NCBI RefSeq assembly: GCF_007197645.1
Contig: NZ_VKGK01000001.1
Span: forward strand, 186,001 to 250,000
Direction of reading: 5' to 3'
DNA length: 64,000 nucleotides
DNA from: Shewanella hanedai
Lineage (GTDB): Bacteria > Pseudomonadota > Gammaproteobacteria > Enterobacterales > Shewanellaceae
The position numbers and the translations under genes are program-made. Below the pieces are notes generated by a model. It saw only the letters and a list, made by a program, of their open reading frames with translations. It ran no database searches and was not told where the DNA came from. Shown piece after piece: positions 1-8,858 of this stretch (the first letter of the stretch is position 1; each line of letters opens with the position of its first letter).

Positions 1-474
1 CATTTGAGCAACGGCAAGGGGGGATAATCTTAATTGACTGCAATCGTTAACAGCGGTACCGAATGCAAGCTCTAATGCGGCAGATGAAGATAGACCCGCG
101 CCTAAAGGAACCGTACTCACTACTGAGATGTCGAGCCCTTTCGCGGGCAGGCCAGATGCTGCCATGGCAGCCGTAAACCCTTTAAGATAGTTACTCCAGC
201 CATCTTCTGGGCTCATCAGACCTTCGTTGCCAAATTCCCACTCTTTGATATCACCAGGGAAGGCCTCTGAAATGGCGCGAAATTGTGCGTCTTCACGACG
301 CTTTACCGCGATAATGGTGTGGAAATTAATGGCAGCAGGAAGCACAAATCCGTCATTGTAATCTGTATGTTCACCGATTAAATTTACTCGGCCAGGTGCC
401 ATATAAAGCGCATCTGCGGTGGTACCAAAAGTTTGCACAAATAACTTGTTTGCGCGTTGAGCAGGATTCGACAT
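1..474 (-). CDS. galK: Galactokinase (partial, N-terminal 158 residues)
   Basis: Phosphorylates galactose with ATP in the Leloir pathway, in the cytoplasm. The reverse strand reads from an ATG at 474 to the window edge without a stop. It shows the galactokinase signature GRVNLIGEHTDYNDGFVLPA near residues 28-47 and the GHMP-kinase phosphate-binding loop PLGAGLSSSAALE near residue 125. The C-terminal half lies outside the window, so whether the gene is intact is unknown. The neighbour at 740-2362 lies upstream on the same strand, 265 bp away, so galK probably has its own promoter between 475 and 600, which is AT-rich. Identification is firm because both family signatures are exact. Confidence 0.95.
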   Translation of the reverse strand, partial: MSNPAQRANKLFVQTFGTTADALYMAPGRVNLIGEHTDYNDGFVLPAAINFHTIIAVKRREDAQFRAISEAFPGDIKEWEFGNEGLMSPEDGWSNYLKGFTAAMAASGLPAKGLDISVVSTVPLGAGLSSSAALELAFGTAVNDCSQLRLSPLAVAQM

Positions 475-739
475 GCTATAAAACTATCCTAAATTGTTTT
501 GATTGAACTTTTTATAATATGACCATGATTTAATTTATATCATGAGTTCATACCAATCGATATAAGAAAGTGATCGACTCAGGGGGATTTTTGGCAAACG
601 AATGCTCGGAAAATCAGAGATTAAATGGAAGTTGAACGATTCTGTCGCTATTTAACAAGGAAACAGGCGGCCGAAAACACGTCTTAAAGTTGAATTCTGG
701 CGCACCTGTTATTATATTAATCCTTTGATATCAAAAGGA

Positions 740-2362
740 CTACCTGTGTAGCTGCACCTCAGGCTTATCAGCATTAATGTTGTTTTTGGCGAGCAAATCT
801 TTGACAACATGATCAACAAAACCCGCACCGGCTGCTTCGTAAAGGTTATAGACGCAATGTACGCCACTTTCTCTTAAAGACTGAGCATCTTCGCTGTATT
901 TGACGATAGCGCTCAACTTACCTTTGTAGTTAAGTCTGTTGAGTTGCTCTACTGCAAACTGATTACCCACATGATGTGGCATCGCTAACAGGACCAGTTC
1001 CAGATTTGGTGCGTGATCGAGTTTTTCCCAAAAGTCAGTATCAGAGGCATCACCTTGCACAACATTACGCCCCTGACTTTGATGAAAGTCCGCGAGATCT
1101 TGTTTATGTTCTATGCCTAAAATCTCACCATCGAATTTAGCCTTGAGTTCATCGTATGCCCCACAACCAATCCGCCCCATCCCTAAGATAAGGAATCTTG
1201 GGTTACCAACCGGAATGGGTCTGTCTTCAGGGTGCAAGGGGTGTTTTTCAAGCTTAATCAAACGTCGCTGATACTTCTGATATAGCCTGCTCGATACTGC
1301 ATTCAGTGGTGCGGCTAAGAGAAAACTCATGCTTAGAGCAACGGCAAGGATCACCATCCATTGAGAGGGAAGCCAGCCTTTACTTGTCGCTACCGCTGCC
1401 ACAATTAAGCCAAACTCACTGTAGTTACCTAAGCTAAACGAGCTCATTAACGCAGTACGAGACCTGAGTTTGAAATGGGTCAATAAGTAGAGGAAAAGCA
1501 AGATTTTAATCGGAATGATGAGTACTAGAATGGTGGCCAATCCGATATCGGAAAAACTGGGTAATCCATTAAGTCCAACAGTCAGGAAGAAGGCAACGAG
1601 GAAAAGCTCTTTAAAGTAGAAGAGAGACTTAGCCAGTTCTGACGATTTAGGGTGTCCCGCCAACAATATGCCGATAATCAGCGCACCAAGATCCGGTTTC
1701 AGACCAACAACTTCGAACAACCAAGCGCCTAATACCAATGCCATTACTAAGCCAAACAGCACAAGTAGCTCACCATGACCGACTCGATCAAAGGCGCGGT
1801 AAATCAGTGGTTTTGCGAGCGGCAACAGCAGGAGTCCAAATGCCCAGACCGACGGGATATCACCTTTGGAAATGGTGAGGAAGGCCACGGCAAAGATATC
1901 TTGCATAATCAAGATACCGATGGCGACACGTCCGTAAAGGGACTGCATGTCGCCTTTATCTTCGAGCACTTTAACGGCAAAGATGGTACTGGAGAAACTC
2001 AAGGCAAATGCTAATAATGCTAGCTGATTAAATTCCAGACCCGTTAATTGCTCAAGCCCCAGCATTCCCAAGAGTTTAAGGAGCGGGATAAAGAACAGCA
2101 TGGAGCCCATTAGATGGAGACTGGAACCCGCCCAAACCTCAGCTTTAAATAGACTTTTAATATCCAGTTTAAGGCCAATGGCAAACAGGAGTAGGGTGAC
2201 GCCAAGTTCAGCTAGTTGCTCCAGCAATGGCAGACTTGACTCATCAATACCAAACAGGAATAACGCAAATCCTGCGACAAGATAGCCGATAAGAGGCGGT
2301 AGGCCTACTCGACTGACAAGCATGCCACAAGCTAGCGTGATAATAAGAATGGCGGGTTCCAT
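740..2362 (-). CDS. CPA2-family monovalent cation:proton antiporter with RCK/TrkA-N domain
   Basis: 540-residue inner-membrane antiporter of the KefB/KefC/YbaL type, exchanging K+ or Na+ for protons. Residues 1 to about 360 are an almost continuous run of hydrophobic segments (about 12 helices) with the QD pair at 154-155 (IMQDIFAV) conserved in Kef-type proteins. A Rossmann nucleotide-binding RCK-N domain follows, with GMGRIG at 394-399 and a downstream acidic residue in LGIEHK. The protein ends soon after this domain, shorter than YbaL and KefB, and no TrkA-C domain is visible. The substrate ion cannot be read from sequence. It appears monocistronic, between galK and dsbD on the same strand. 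Confidence 0.85.
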   Translation of the reverse strand: MEPAILIITLACGMLVSRVGLPPLIGYLVAGFALFLFGIDESSLPLLEQLAELGVTLLLFAIGLKLDIKSLFKAEVWAGSSLHLMGSMLFFIPLLKLLGMLGLEQLTGLEFNQLALLAFALSFSSTIFAVKVLEDKGDMQSLYGRVAIGILIMQDIFAVAFLTISKGDIPSVWAFGLLLLPLAKPLIYRAFDRVGHGELLVLFGLVMALVLGAWLFEVVGLKPDLGALIIGILLAGHPKSSELAKSLFYFKELFLVAFFLTVGLNGLPSFSDIGLATILVLIIPIKILLFLYLLTHFKLRSRTALMSSFSLGNYSEFGLIVAAVATSKGWLPSQWMVILAVALSMSFLLAAPLNAVSSRLYQKYQRRLIKLEKHPLHPEDRPIPVGNPRFLILGMGRIGCGAYDELKAKFDGEILGIEHKQDLADFHQSQGRNVVQGDASDTDFWEKLDHAPNLELVLLAMPHHVGNQFAVEQLNRLNYKGKLSAIVKYSEDAQSLRESGVHCVYNLYEAAGAGFVDHVVKDLLAKNNINADKPEVQLHR

Positions 2363-2496
2363 GGGTCTCCAGTTCGGATTAAGTTAACTGCTGATTATTG
2401 TATAATATTTAGATTAATTATAAATAAAAATTAATTGAAAATAGGTGTCTTTTAACAAAAGAATGGGATAGGGAATCGCAGGGCTAACGGAAGGAA

Positions 2497-2518
2497 GAAA
2501 CCTCCTTGCGGAGGTTTC
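2497..2518 (-). terminator. Rho-independent terminator downstream of dsbD
   Basis: Perfect 9-bp stem (GAAACCTCC / GGAGGTTTC) with a 4-nt loop, 20 bp past the dsbD stop. On the minus strand the tail is pyrimidine-rich (TTCCTTCC). The plus-strand tail is a better T run, so the hairpin may work in both directions. Confidence 0.7.
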
Positions 2519-2537
2519 TTTTATATTTTCAAACGGT

Positions 2538-4379
2538 CTATTTTGCCAACAACAGATCCAAGTGCTGAGCAAAAGGTTCAGGCTTCATAAAACCGGTGAC
2601 TCTGAGCTCGTCACTCAGTTCACCTGAGCTATCAAACATGATGAGAGTTGGCAGACCTAACACGTCATAATGTTCTAATAGCTCGATATCCTGCATATCA
2701 TTGTTAGTGACATCAGCTTGAAGGAAAACAATTTGCGACAAACGCTCTTGCACTTGTGGATCCTTAAACGTGATCGCTTCAAACTCTTTGCAGGCGACAC
2801 ACCAATCGGCATACAGATCTAACATTACTGGCTTACCTTGAGCGGCAGCATTGGCGACCTCAGTCTCTAAGTCGACGATAGTTTTAATGCGCTTATGGCC
2901 GTGTAATTGTACCTTTTCAGTCGTGTTATGACCTTGTACGCCAAGCTCAGTCATAACGGCTTGGAAGCCGTAGGAGAAACTGCCTAATAAACACAAGGTG
3001 AGCAGCACTGAGCGAGTCGACTGTTTCCAGCTAAATTCGGTCAGTTTGTTTTGGTGCATAAGGTAGCCTATTAGCGCAACGCCCCAAATTGACCACAAGA
3101 TATCAGAGACCACACCTGGCCAGATTCGACCTATCATCACCACGGAAACGGCAATTAATAGGAAACCAAATATCGTCTTGATGATATCCATCCAGCTGCC
3201 AGCTCTTGGCAGTAGCTTGCCGCCAGAAGTGCCTATGATAAGCAGAGGTAAGCCCATGCCCATACTTAATACATATAATGCTAAGAAGCCCTGCAGAAGA
3301 TCACCGGTTTGGGCGACATAAACAAGCGCTCCAGACAGTGGCGCAGTAGTACAAGGAGACGCGACTAAGCCTGAGATAATCCCCATCACGAAGACACCAA
3401 TGACATTGCCTCCTTTCTGGTTATTGGAGAAGCGGTTCATCTTCTCCTGCCAACTAGCGGGTAGCTTGAGATCATACAAGCCGAACATCGACAGACTTAA
3501 GATAAAGAAGAGTATGGCCAAGACGATGAGAACTGCTGGATGTTGCAGTGCAGCTTGATATTTCATCCCCGCCGACGCCACCACGAGCCCTAATAGGGAA
3601 TAGGTGATTGCCATACCTTGGACATACACCATCGATAGGGTAAAGGCTTTAGCGGTGGATAGCTTTTCACCTTGACCGACAATAATGCCAGACAGGATCG
3701 GATACATTGGGAAGACGCAAGGAGTCAGTGCTAGGCCTATGCCTAAACCGAAGAAGATCACTAAGGTCCAGAGTAAGCTGTCACCAGACAGCATCTGACT
3801 TAGGCTATCTTGCTGGGTTATTGGCGCTGAGGCTGCTTTGTTGTCTTCAGTATTGTCTATATCTTGAGTGGTTTGGCTTTGGACATGGTTGCCCAGTAAA
3901 CCATCGTTAGCAGCAACTGCAGATAGCGGTACTTGTTTTTTTGTTGGTGGAAAGCACAGTTTACCTTCAGCGCAACCCATAAAGGTGACTGTGAGGTTAC
4001 TTTGTTCATCGGCTTGCTTAATTGCTATTGGGATTTCGACGAAGGAGTAGTAAACCTCCTGCAGGCCGAAATATTCATCGTCATGGTTTTTGCCTTTAGG
4101 TAAGGCTATTTCACCGAGCTCGGCGCCCTTGGCTTCAAATTTTAGCTTGTCACGGTACATGTAGTAACCGTCAGCAATGACCCAGCTGATTTTGAGTTTA
4201 TCCCCCTCTTGTTTGAAGTCGAAGACAAAGGCTTCATCAACTGGCATCAATGTCGGTTCGTTCTGAAGGAAGCTGAACTTACTGTTACTGAAAACCCCTT
4301 CGCTGTGTACGAATGGTGCCAAGAACAGTAGGGAGCTTGTGAGCACTAATGAAAGTGCCAGAGTTATTATTTTTTTCAT
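2538..4379 (-). CDS. dsbD: Thiol:disulfide interchange protein DsbD
   Basis: Inner-membrane protein that carries reducing power from cytoplasmic thioredoxin to periplasmic DsbC/DsbG and cytochrome c maturation. 613 residues, the usual length. It has a signal peptide (1 to about 26), a periplasmic alpha domain with Cys136 and Cys142 in GCAEGKLCFPP, an eight-helix core with Cys221 (TPCVFPMYP) and Cys343 (SPCTTAPLSG), and a C-terminal thioredoxin-like domain with the active site WCVACK (Cys527/Cys530). All six redox cysteines are present, so the protein should be functional. The gene follows a decayed cutA remnant, matching the cutA-dsbD order known from enterobacteria, and is closed by a hairpin. 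Confidence 0.97.
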   Translation of the reverse strand: MKKIITLALSLVLTSSLLFLAPFVHSEGVFSNSKFSFLQNEPTLMPVDEAFVFDFKQEGDKLKISWVIADGYYMYRDKLKFEAKGAELGEIALPKGKNHDDEYFGLQEVYYSFVEIPIAIKQADEQSNLTVTFMGCAEGKLCFPPTKKQVPLSAVAANDGLLGNHVQSQTTQDIDNTEDNKAASAPITQQDSLSQMLSGDSLLWTLVIFFGLGIGLALTPCVFPMYPILSGIIVGQGEKLSTAKAFTLSMVYVQGMAITYSLLGLVVASAGMKYQAALQHPAVLIVLAILFFILSLSMFGLYDLKLPASWQEKMNRFSNNQKGGNVIGVFVMGIISGLVASPCTTAPLSGALVYVAQTGDLLQGFLALYVLSMGMGLPLLIIGTSGGKLLPRAGSWMDIIKTIFGFLLIAVSVVMIGRIWPGVVSDILWSIWGVALIGYLMHQNKLTEFSWKQSTRSVLLTLCLLGSFSYGFQAVMTELGVQGHNTTEKVQLHGHKRIKTIVDLETEVANAAAQGKPVMLDLYADWCVACKEFEAITFKDPQVQERLSQIVFLQADVTNNDMQDIELLEHYDVLGLPTLIMFDSSGELSDELRVTGFMKPEPFAQHLDLLLAK

Positions 4380-4470
4380 GCTTATTTTGTTTCTTTATCC
4401 AATCAAAATCGGTGGCTGACCTGGATATTACGATGCCAAGCGCAAAGTAATAGATTCATTGCTGTTAACT

Positions 4471-4624
4471 TTATCTACTGGTTTCGCGAATCCACTTAAG
4501 GTATTCGGGGAGCCGATATTTGTGCACAGGCTGCCAGTCTACTTTCAACTAATAGCTTGGCTAAATCAGAGGCTACCTCATGGGTAGGGCAGCTGGTTAT
4601 TACCAGCAAACATTCATCTTGCAT
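4471..4624 (-). pseudogene. cutA: cutA remnant (internal deletion plus frameshift)
   Basis: Reading the minus strand from ATG at 4624 gives about 40 codons with a CutA N-terminus: LLVITSCPTHEVASDLAKL then VESRLAACAQI. This frame stops soon after. In another frame the end reads PEYLKWIRETSR followed by TAA at 4471-4473, which looks like a CutA C-terminus. An intact CutA is about 105-110 residues, so roughly 55 central codons are missing and the two ends are out of frame. The place, directly upstream of dsbD, is the conserved cutA locus. I infer a deletion pseudogene; the match rests on remembered family sequence, not on an alignment. Confidence 0.75.
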
Positions 4625-4804
4625 CTTATTGCCATCTCATCCATTACATAGATTAATCAATTAAAATTGATTTAAGCTAAAGACTGTAAACTTACTGAGT
4701 CTGAGTATTGAAGCTACTTTACTTGAAAATAGACCCGAAAACCCCCATTTAGTTTTCATATTGGGTACAATTGTTTTTTCTATCCTAGAAGTTGTGAGGT
4801 TGAT

Positions 4805-5365
4805 GTGTTTTTTGTTTTTATAGCCATTTTTATTCTAGTTCCTGTGATTGAGCTAAACGTATTGATCCGTGTTGGTGAATCCTTAGGTAGCTGGACGACG
4901 GTTGGACTTGTCTTTTTCACAGCAATTGTTGGTGTTTCTTTAGTGCGCAGTCAGGGAATAAGTACCTTGATGCAGGTTCAGCAAAAGCTGGCCCGTGGCG
5001 AAGCACCTGGACAGGAAATTGTTGAGGGTATGATGTTAGCACTGGCTGGATTGTTGTTATTGATACCGGGTTTTGTCACCGATGCCTTCGGGTTACTGTT
5101 ATTGACACCTATTACTCGAACGCCTCTTGCCGGATTTCTCTACAAAAGAATGCAACTTAAAGCGGCTGCTAATGGCGGGTTTCAAGGAGGATTTCAAGGT
5201 GGGTTTAGACCTGGTGCTGGTTCCCCTTTTGGGCAAGACCCATTTAATCGAGACAGCCAAAACCCCCAAGGTGGCGATACTTTTGACGGCGACTTTGAAC
5301 ACAAGCAAGAGCCGAATGAACATAAAGTTGAGTATAAAGAGGATAACAAAGACGAGAAGCGGTAG
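4805..5365 (+). CDS. fxsA: FxsA family membrane protein
   Basis: 186-residue inner-membrane protein of the FxsA family, named because overproduction in E. coli relieves F-plasmid exclusion of phage T7; its normal role is unclear. The start is GTG at 4805: the overlapping ATG at 4803 is in a frame that stops at once. Hydrophobic helices occupy residues 1-20, 27-45 and about 75-100, with the family features PVIELNVLIRVG and IPGFVTDAFGLLLL. The C-terminal third is soluble and low-complexity: glycine/phenylalanine repeats, then an acidic and lysine-rich tail. In many gammaproteobacteria groESL lies close by, but here the next gene is a convergent protein kinase. Confidence 0.9.
   Translation: MFFVFIAIFILVPVIELNVLIRVGESLGSWTTVGLVFFTAIVGVSLVRSQGISTLMQVQQKLARGEAPGQEIVEGMMLALAGLLLLIPGFVTDAFGLLLLTPITRTPLAGFLYKRMQLKAAANGGFQGGFQGGFRPGAGSPFGQDPFNRDSQNPQGGDTFDGDFEHKQEPNEHKVEYKEDNKDEKR
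5174..5209 (+). repeat. In-frame 12-bp triplet repeat within fxsA
   Basis: Three adjacent 12-bp units encode GGFQ-GGFQ-GGFR. The units differ mainly at third codon positions, so the peptide repeat is maintained while the DNA has drifted. Confidence 0.8.
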
Positions 5366-5413
5366 ACGCACCTGTTTGCTCTGCTGAATGGCACTTATGT
5401 CTAAGCATTCAAG

Positions 5414-7294
5414 TTACTTGGATTTGTTTTTCTTCGGATTTTTTGGGTAAAACCATTCATCTTTACTGTCAATATGGCTAAATCTACGGGTGTTTTTGTA
5501 GGGTAACTTCATAAATCCTGACACCCCTTTCCCCTGAATTTTATCCACATGAACTAAAATCCTATCTAGGCAGGCTCTAAACGCTGCCTGCTTTCTTGGG
5601 TTGAGTAATCTGAGATAGCTGTGCACCTTCATGTGGTTGGGTAACACTTCGAAGATGATACAGCCAGTGTGGTGGATCTTATTGATCCAGTTGAGTTCAG
5701 TCATGATCTCACGGGGGAGCTCGAGGTTTTCATCGGGATCTCGACCATCTTCGAAATAGGAGTGCAGGCGAGACTTATCCTCTAGCGAAGGCACACCACC
5801 CACTTCGAATGGCAATTGTTGATCCGGGTCAATCTGAAAAGGTTGGCTTGTGTCTTTTCGTTCGAGATGAAGCGTGTCTCTGGCATTGAAGAAGCAAGCC
5901 TTAAATACCCCTATCTTTTGGATGCCCCTAGCGAGTGTCACCATATTATTGACCGCTAAGGTTAGTGCTTCTTTCTCTTCACTGCGGTAAAGAGCAAGGT
6001 TAGAGTCGATAAAAACGCCAGTGTCTCGCCAATGTATTGCTAATCCTCCCACGATTGAATATTGACTAATACGGCCTACGGCGGCGATAAAGCCTTTTTC
6101 TGTATCGCCCATGCCTGCCATGAAGTTACGGTAATATTTCTCAAGCTGCAGATCATCCATCTTCTCGACAGGCGCTTCGCTTGTGTGCTCTTTGAGGAAA
6201 GATTTTCGTGAACTATAAATAACCGTTTCAACGTCTCGCTCACGGGTCAGTTCCCAAATCGGAATATCTTCGACGATAGGCGGCACAGGGATCACTGGCA
6301 GGTGTAATCTGTGGCTGTGGAGCATGCTTTTAAGGAAATAATCACCGGCCTGTTTTCTTTGTTCTGGATCATCGCTGAGCATGCCATCTAATGTTCTGGC
6401 AAGTTCCATGGGTAAACCAATGCTGGTGGCTTTAATGACTTTGCTGCCAAAGCGACTCGCTTGCCCTGATGCGATAGCGTAAAGCGTTGCGGCAGCTCCT
6501 TGTTCATCAAATCTTGTGTTTGAGAGCTCGCCATTAAGTTGCTCTTCACCGATAAAATAGACATCCCCCATTCTGGCATTGGTGTGTTGATGATCGCTTG
6601 AAAGCAGATCCATCACGTTACCGTTGACAGGCTTACCCTGTGCATCTCGTTGTGCAAAGACGGCAGAACCCCAGTCGATGAGTGAGAGGTGATCGGTTTC
6701 GACGTCATAAACTAAATTGGAAGGCTTGATGTCCCCATGAACTAAGGGGCGACCATGGTGCAGGTATTGAAGAATGTTGGCTAATTGCCTAGCAATATTC
6801 ATCACCATATAAGTGGGGAGGGCGCCCATTTTTAGGCACAGTTGCTCAAGATCTTCACCTGGCGCCCTTGCCATAACTAAGATCCCTTGTTTTCCTCCAT
6901 GGGCAAATTTAATCATTGGCGGTACGTTGGGATGCTTAACCTGAGACAACATGTAGGCCTCTTCTTCTAAGCGATCCTGAATATGCTGGGGTAAAGTGAC
7001 ACGAGAGAATTTAAATACATGAGCTTCACCGTTAGGATTGATACCAGAAAAGACGAATCCATAGGCGCCTTTACCCACTAAATCCAAGTCCACATAACCT
7101 AATTTAGCCAGCTGTTGTTTACATAAGCGGATCCAGGCTCGGTGTTTACGTGCATCGTAAGCTTTGAGTAGGTAGACAGACTGCTCTTCAGAGATATAGA
7201 AGTGTTGTATTTGAGGTTCTGGTTTAGTGCTTGCTGACGGTGAATGATCAGTAGTCTGTGTAAATGGCGGCAGAGAATTTGGCATATTGGGCAA
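5414..7294 (-). CDS. Eukaryotic-type serine/threonine protein kinase with long C-terminal domain
   Basis: 626-residue predicted cytoplasmic protein with no signal peptide or membrane segment. The kinase domain spans about 65-330: glycine loop GKGAYG (74-79), VAIK-type lysine at 95 (HVFKF), catalytic loop HGDIKPSN (186-193) and DWG in place of DFG (207-209). HGD replaces HRD, but the catalytic Asp and the Lys are kept, so activity is likely. Residues about 340-626 form a second domain I do not recognise, rich in charged residues, with no further known motif. The neighbour fxsA is convergent and only 48 bp away. There is no partner phosphatase or FHA gene here, so the substrate is unknown. Confidence 0.85.
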   Translation of the reverse strand: MPNMPNSLPPFTQTTDHSPSASTKPEPQIQHFYISEEQSVYLLKAYDARKHRAWIRLCKQQLAKLGYVDLDLVGKGAYGFVFSGINPNGEAHVFKFSRVTLPQHIQDRLEEEAYMLSQVKHPNVPPMIKFAHGGKQGILVMARAPGEDLEQLCLKMGALPTYMVMNIARQLANILQYLHHGRPLVHGDIKPSNLVYDVETDHLSLIDWGSAVFAQRDAQGKPVNGNVMDLLSSDHQHTNARMGDVYFIGEEQLNGELSNTRFDEQGAAATLYAIASGQASRFGSKVIKATSIGLPMELARTLDGMLSDDPEQRKQAGDYFLKSMLHSHRLHLPVIPVPPIVEDIPIWELTRERDVETVIYSSRKSFLKEHTSEAPVEKMDDLQLEKYYRNFMAGMGDTEKGFIAAVGRISQYSIVGGLAIHWRDTGVFIDSNLALYRSEEKEALTLAVNNMVTLARGIQKIGVFKACFFNARDTLHLERKDTSQPFQIDPDQQLPFEVGGVPSLEDKSRLHSYFEDGRDPDENLELPREIMTELNWINKIHHTGCIIFEVLPNHMKVHSYLRLLNPRKQAAFRACLDRILVHVDKIQGKGVSGFMKLPYKNTRRFSHIDSKDEWFYPKNPKKNKSK

Positions 7295-7508
7295 TTTACA
7301 CTCGTGTTAGGGACTCTCTCTCATTAAATCAATAAGCTGAGCCTTATGCCAATACCTTTTTAATAAAACACTTTTGCGATTTTGTATGGTTATGCTGATC
7401 TCCTATAGTGAGTTTGTTTAGTTAGTGAATACGGATTCACAAAAAACCTAATATATCTATATGATTATAGTGAAAGTTAGCCCCTATCGAACCATATCGT
7501 CCATGACT

Positions 7509-7550
7509 TTGACCTATATCAATTCAATGACAAACTTTGACAGGTAATCT
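7509..7550 (+). promoter_or_regulatory. Candidate class II FNR/EtrA-dependent promoter
   Basis: TTGACctatATCAA at 7509-7522 matches the FNR consensus TTGAT-N4-ATCAA at 9 of 10 positions. Exactly 22 bp downstream is a -10-like TAATCT (7545-7550). This is the spacing of a class II site centred at -41.5. It would start a transcript near 7557, about 65 nt ahead of the Cys-rich gene. The rest of the 7295-7621 gap is AT-rich with no ORF. Confidence 0.55.
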
Positions 7551-7621
7551 CATTAATAGGTCTAATCTGAGTGTCTTCTTGATTATGTTGTTGAAGGCAC
7601 GCTCAAACAAAAGGAGGGCAT

Positions 7622-7966
7622 ATGACACAAGTTGATAAAGCCCTGTTAATTGAACTACTCGACTACCCAAGAAAGCGCATTGTTCAGTCGATGGAATTGA
7701 AGTTCTGCCCTCATGCTGGCTTTTTTAATTCCAATGACGATCAATGCCTGAGCTGCCATCAAGAGATGGAGTGCGTGTGGATGAACCACAACGATGAACT
7801 TGTCGCAGTGGAAGAAAAACCAATCCAAGAGATCAAACAACAGCTGTTAATCGCCGTTGATTTTATCGATTCAAGCTTGAGTCCTCATCATTTATCCAGA
7901 AGAAACTGTGAGTGTGAAAACTGTGTGTGGCTGCGAAAAGCCCAACAGGTACTAGCAATAGAATAA
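7622..7966 (+). CDS. Small Cys-rich protein of unknown function, probable metal binder
   Basis: 114 residues, not recognised as a named family. The start is set by an unusually strong ribosome site (AAGGAGGG, a few bases before ATG). Seven cysteines lie in two groups: Cys29, Cys42, Cys45 and Cys51 in the first half, and Cys96, Cys98 and Cys101 (CECENC) near the end, which suggests a zinc or iron-sulphur site. CLSCH at 42-46 looks like a haem c motif, but there is no signal peptide. An FNR-type promoter upstream suggests expression when oxygen is low. The tpm gene follows 112 bp downstream on the same strand and could be co-transcribed. Confidence 0.75.
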   Translation: MTQVDKALLIELLDYPRKRIVQSMELKFCPHAGFFNSNDDQCLSCHQEMECVWMNHNDELVAVEEKPIQEIKQQLLIAVDFIDSSLSPHHLSRRNCECENCVWLRKAQQVLAIE

Positions 7967-8078
7967 TTTTCGAATGGGTGAACGAAGAAATGCTTTGCAA
8001 CCAAAATCGGTTCCTATTAGCGTATGATGCTTTTAATGATAAGTGTTTTTCTCGACTCGGACTGAATAGGACAGATTT

Positions 8079-8750
8079 ATGGAACCCAGTTTTTGGCACA
8101 GTAAATGGGATGCAAAGCAGATAGGTTTTCATCAACATGAGGTCAATCCTCTGTTGCTTAAATACTGGTCTAATCTAAATTTATCCCCCGATAGCGAGGT
8201 GTTTGTGCCTCTGTGTGGTAAAACGCTAGATATCTGTTATCTGGCTGAACTCGGGCATAAAGTATTGGGATGCGAGTTAAGTCAGGCTGCCGTTGAGCAG
8301 TTTTTTACAGAGAACAGTCTCGCATATTCAATGAGTTCAGTAACAGCGTCGGCAGGCAAACTTAATCAGTTTGATGCAGAGCAAGTTGTGATCTATCAAG
8401 GGGACATTTTCGCGTTAACAACGAATGAGCTTCCCGACGTCAAAGCCTTCTATGATAGAGCCGCCTTAATTGCATGGCCTGAGTCTATGCGTCTGGCATA
8501 TGTTGAAAAGCTCGCTAAGCTAGTCCCACCAGAAAGTCTCGGTTTACTCATCACTTTGGATTATCCTCAGGAAGCATTGAAAGGCCCGCCCTTTGCTGTA
8601 TCTAATGATTGGGTGGTGGCAAATATGAATGAGTTTTTCGACGTTGAACTTCTTAGCTGTGAAGACGTATTAAGTGATAATCCCCGCTTTGTGAATAAAG
8701 AGGTGCCTTGGTTAACCGAGTCTGTCTATAAACTTAAAAGAAAACATTAA
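8079..8750 (+). CDS. tpm: Thiopurine S-methyltransferase
   Basis: SAM-dependent methyltransferase. Bacterial members methylate thiopurines and are also linked to selenium and tellurium methylation. 223 residues, close to the bacterial family length of about 218. It begins [18 protein letters not shown], shows the family core [20 protein letters not shown] (SAM-binding loop, about residues 44-63), and continues with [23 protein letters not shown] near 126 is also typical. Cytoplasmic. It lies downstream of the Cys-rich gene and ends at a shared bidirectional terminator facing the porin gene. Confidence 0.93.
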   Translation: MEPSFWHSKWDAKQIGFHQHEVNPLLLKYWSNLNLSPDSEVFVPLCGKTLDICYLAELGHKVLGCELSQAAVEQFFTENSLAYSMSSVTASAGKLNQFDAEQVVIYQGDIFALTTNELPDVKAFYDRAALIAWPESMRLAYVEKLAKLVPPESLGLLITLDYPQEALKGPPFAVSNDWVVANMNEFFDVELLSCEDVLSDNPRFVNKEVPWLTESVYKLKRKH

Positions 8751-8810
8751 AGAGGGTTCATGATAGCTTGAGGCTCAAAGTTTATTTTTTCCTCCTCTAT
8801 TTCGAACACA

Positions 8811-8837
8811 AAAAAAGCGACCATTTGGTCGCTTTTT
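8811..8837. terminator. Bidirectional terminator between tpm and porin
   Basis: A/T-flanked hairpin: A-run plus GCGACC, ATTT loop, GGTCGC plus T-run. It is symmetrical, so it serves both convergent genes. Confidence 0.85.
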
Positions 8838-8858
8838 AGCTAAATTCAGCAAGTGAAA

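Noticed and set aside
7743..7761. CLSCH motif in the 114-residue protein as a haem c site
   Set aside because: There is no signal peptide and the protein appears cytoplasmic; the other clustered cysteines favour a metal site instead.
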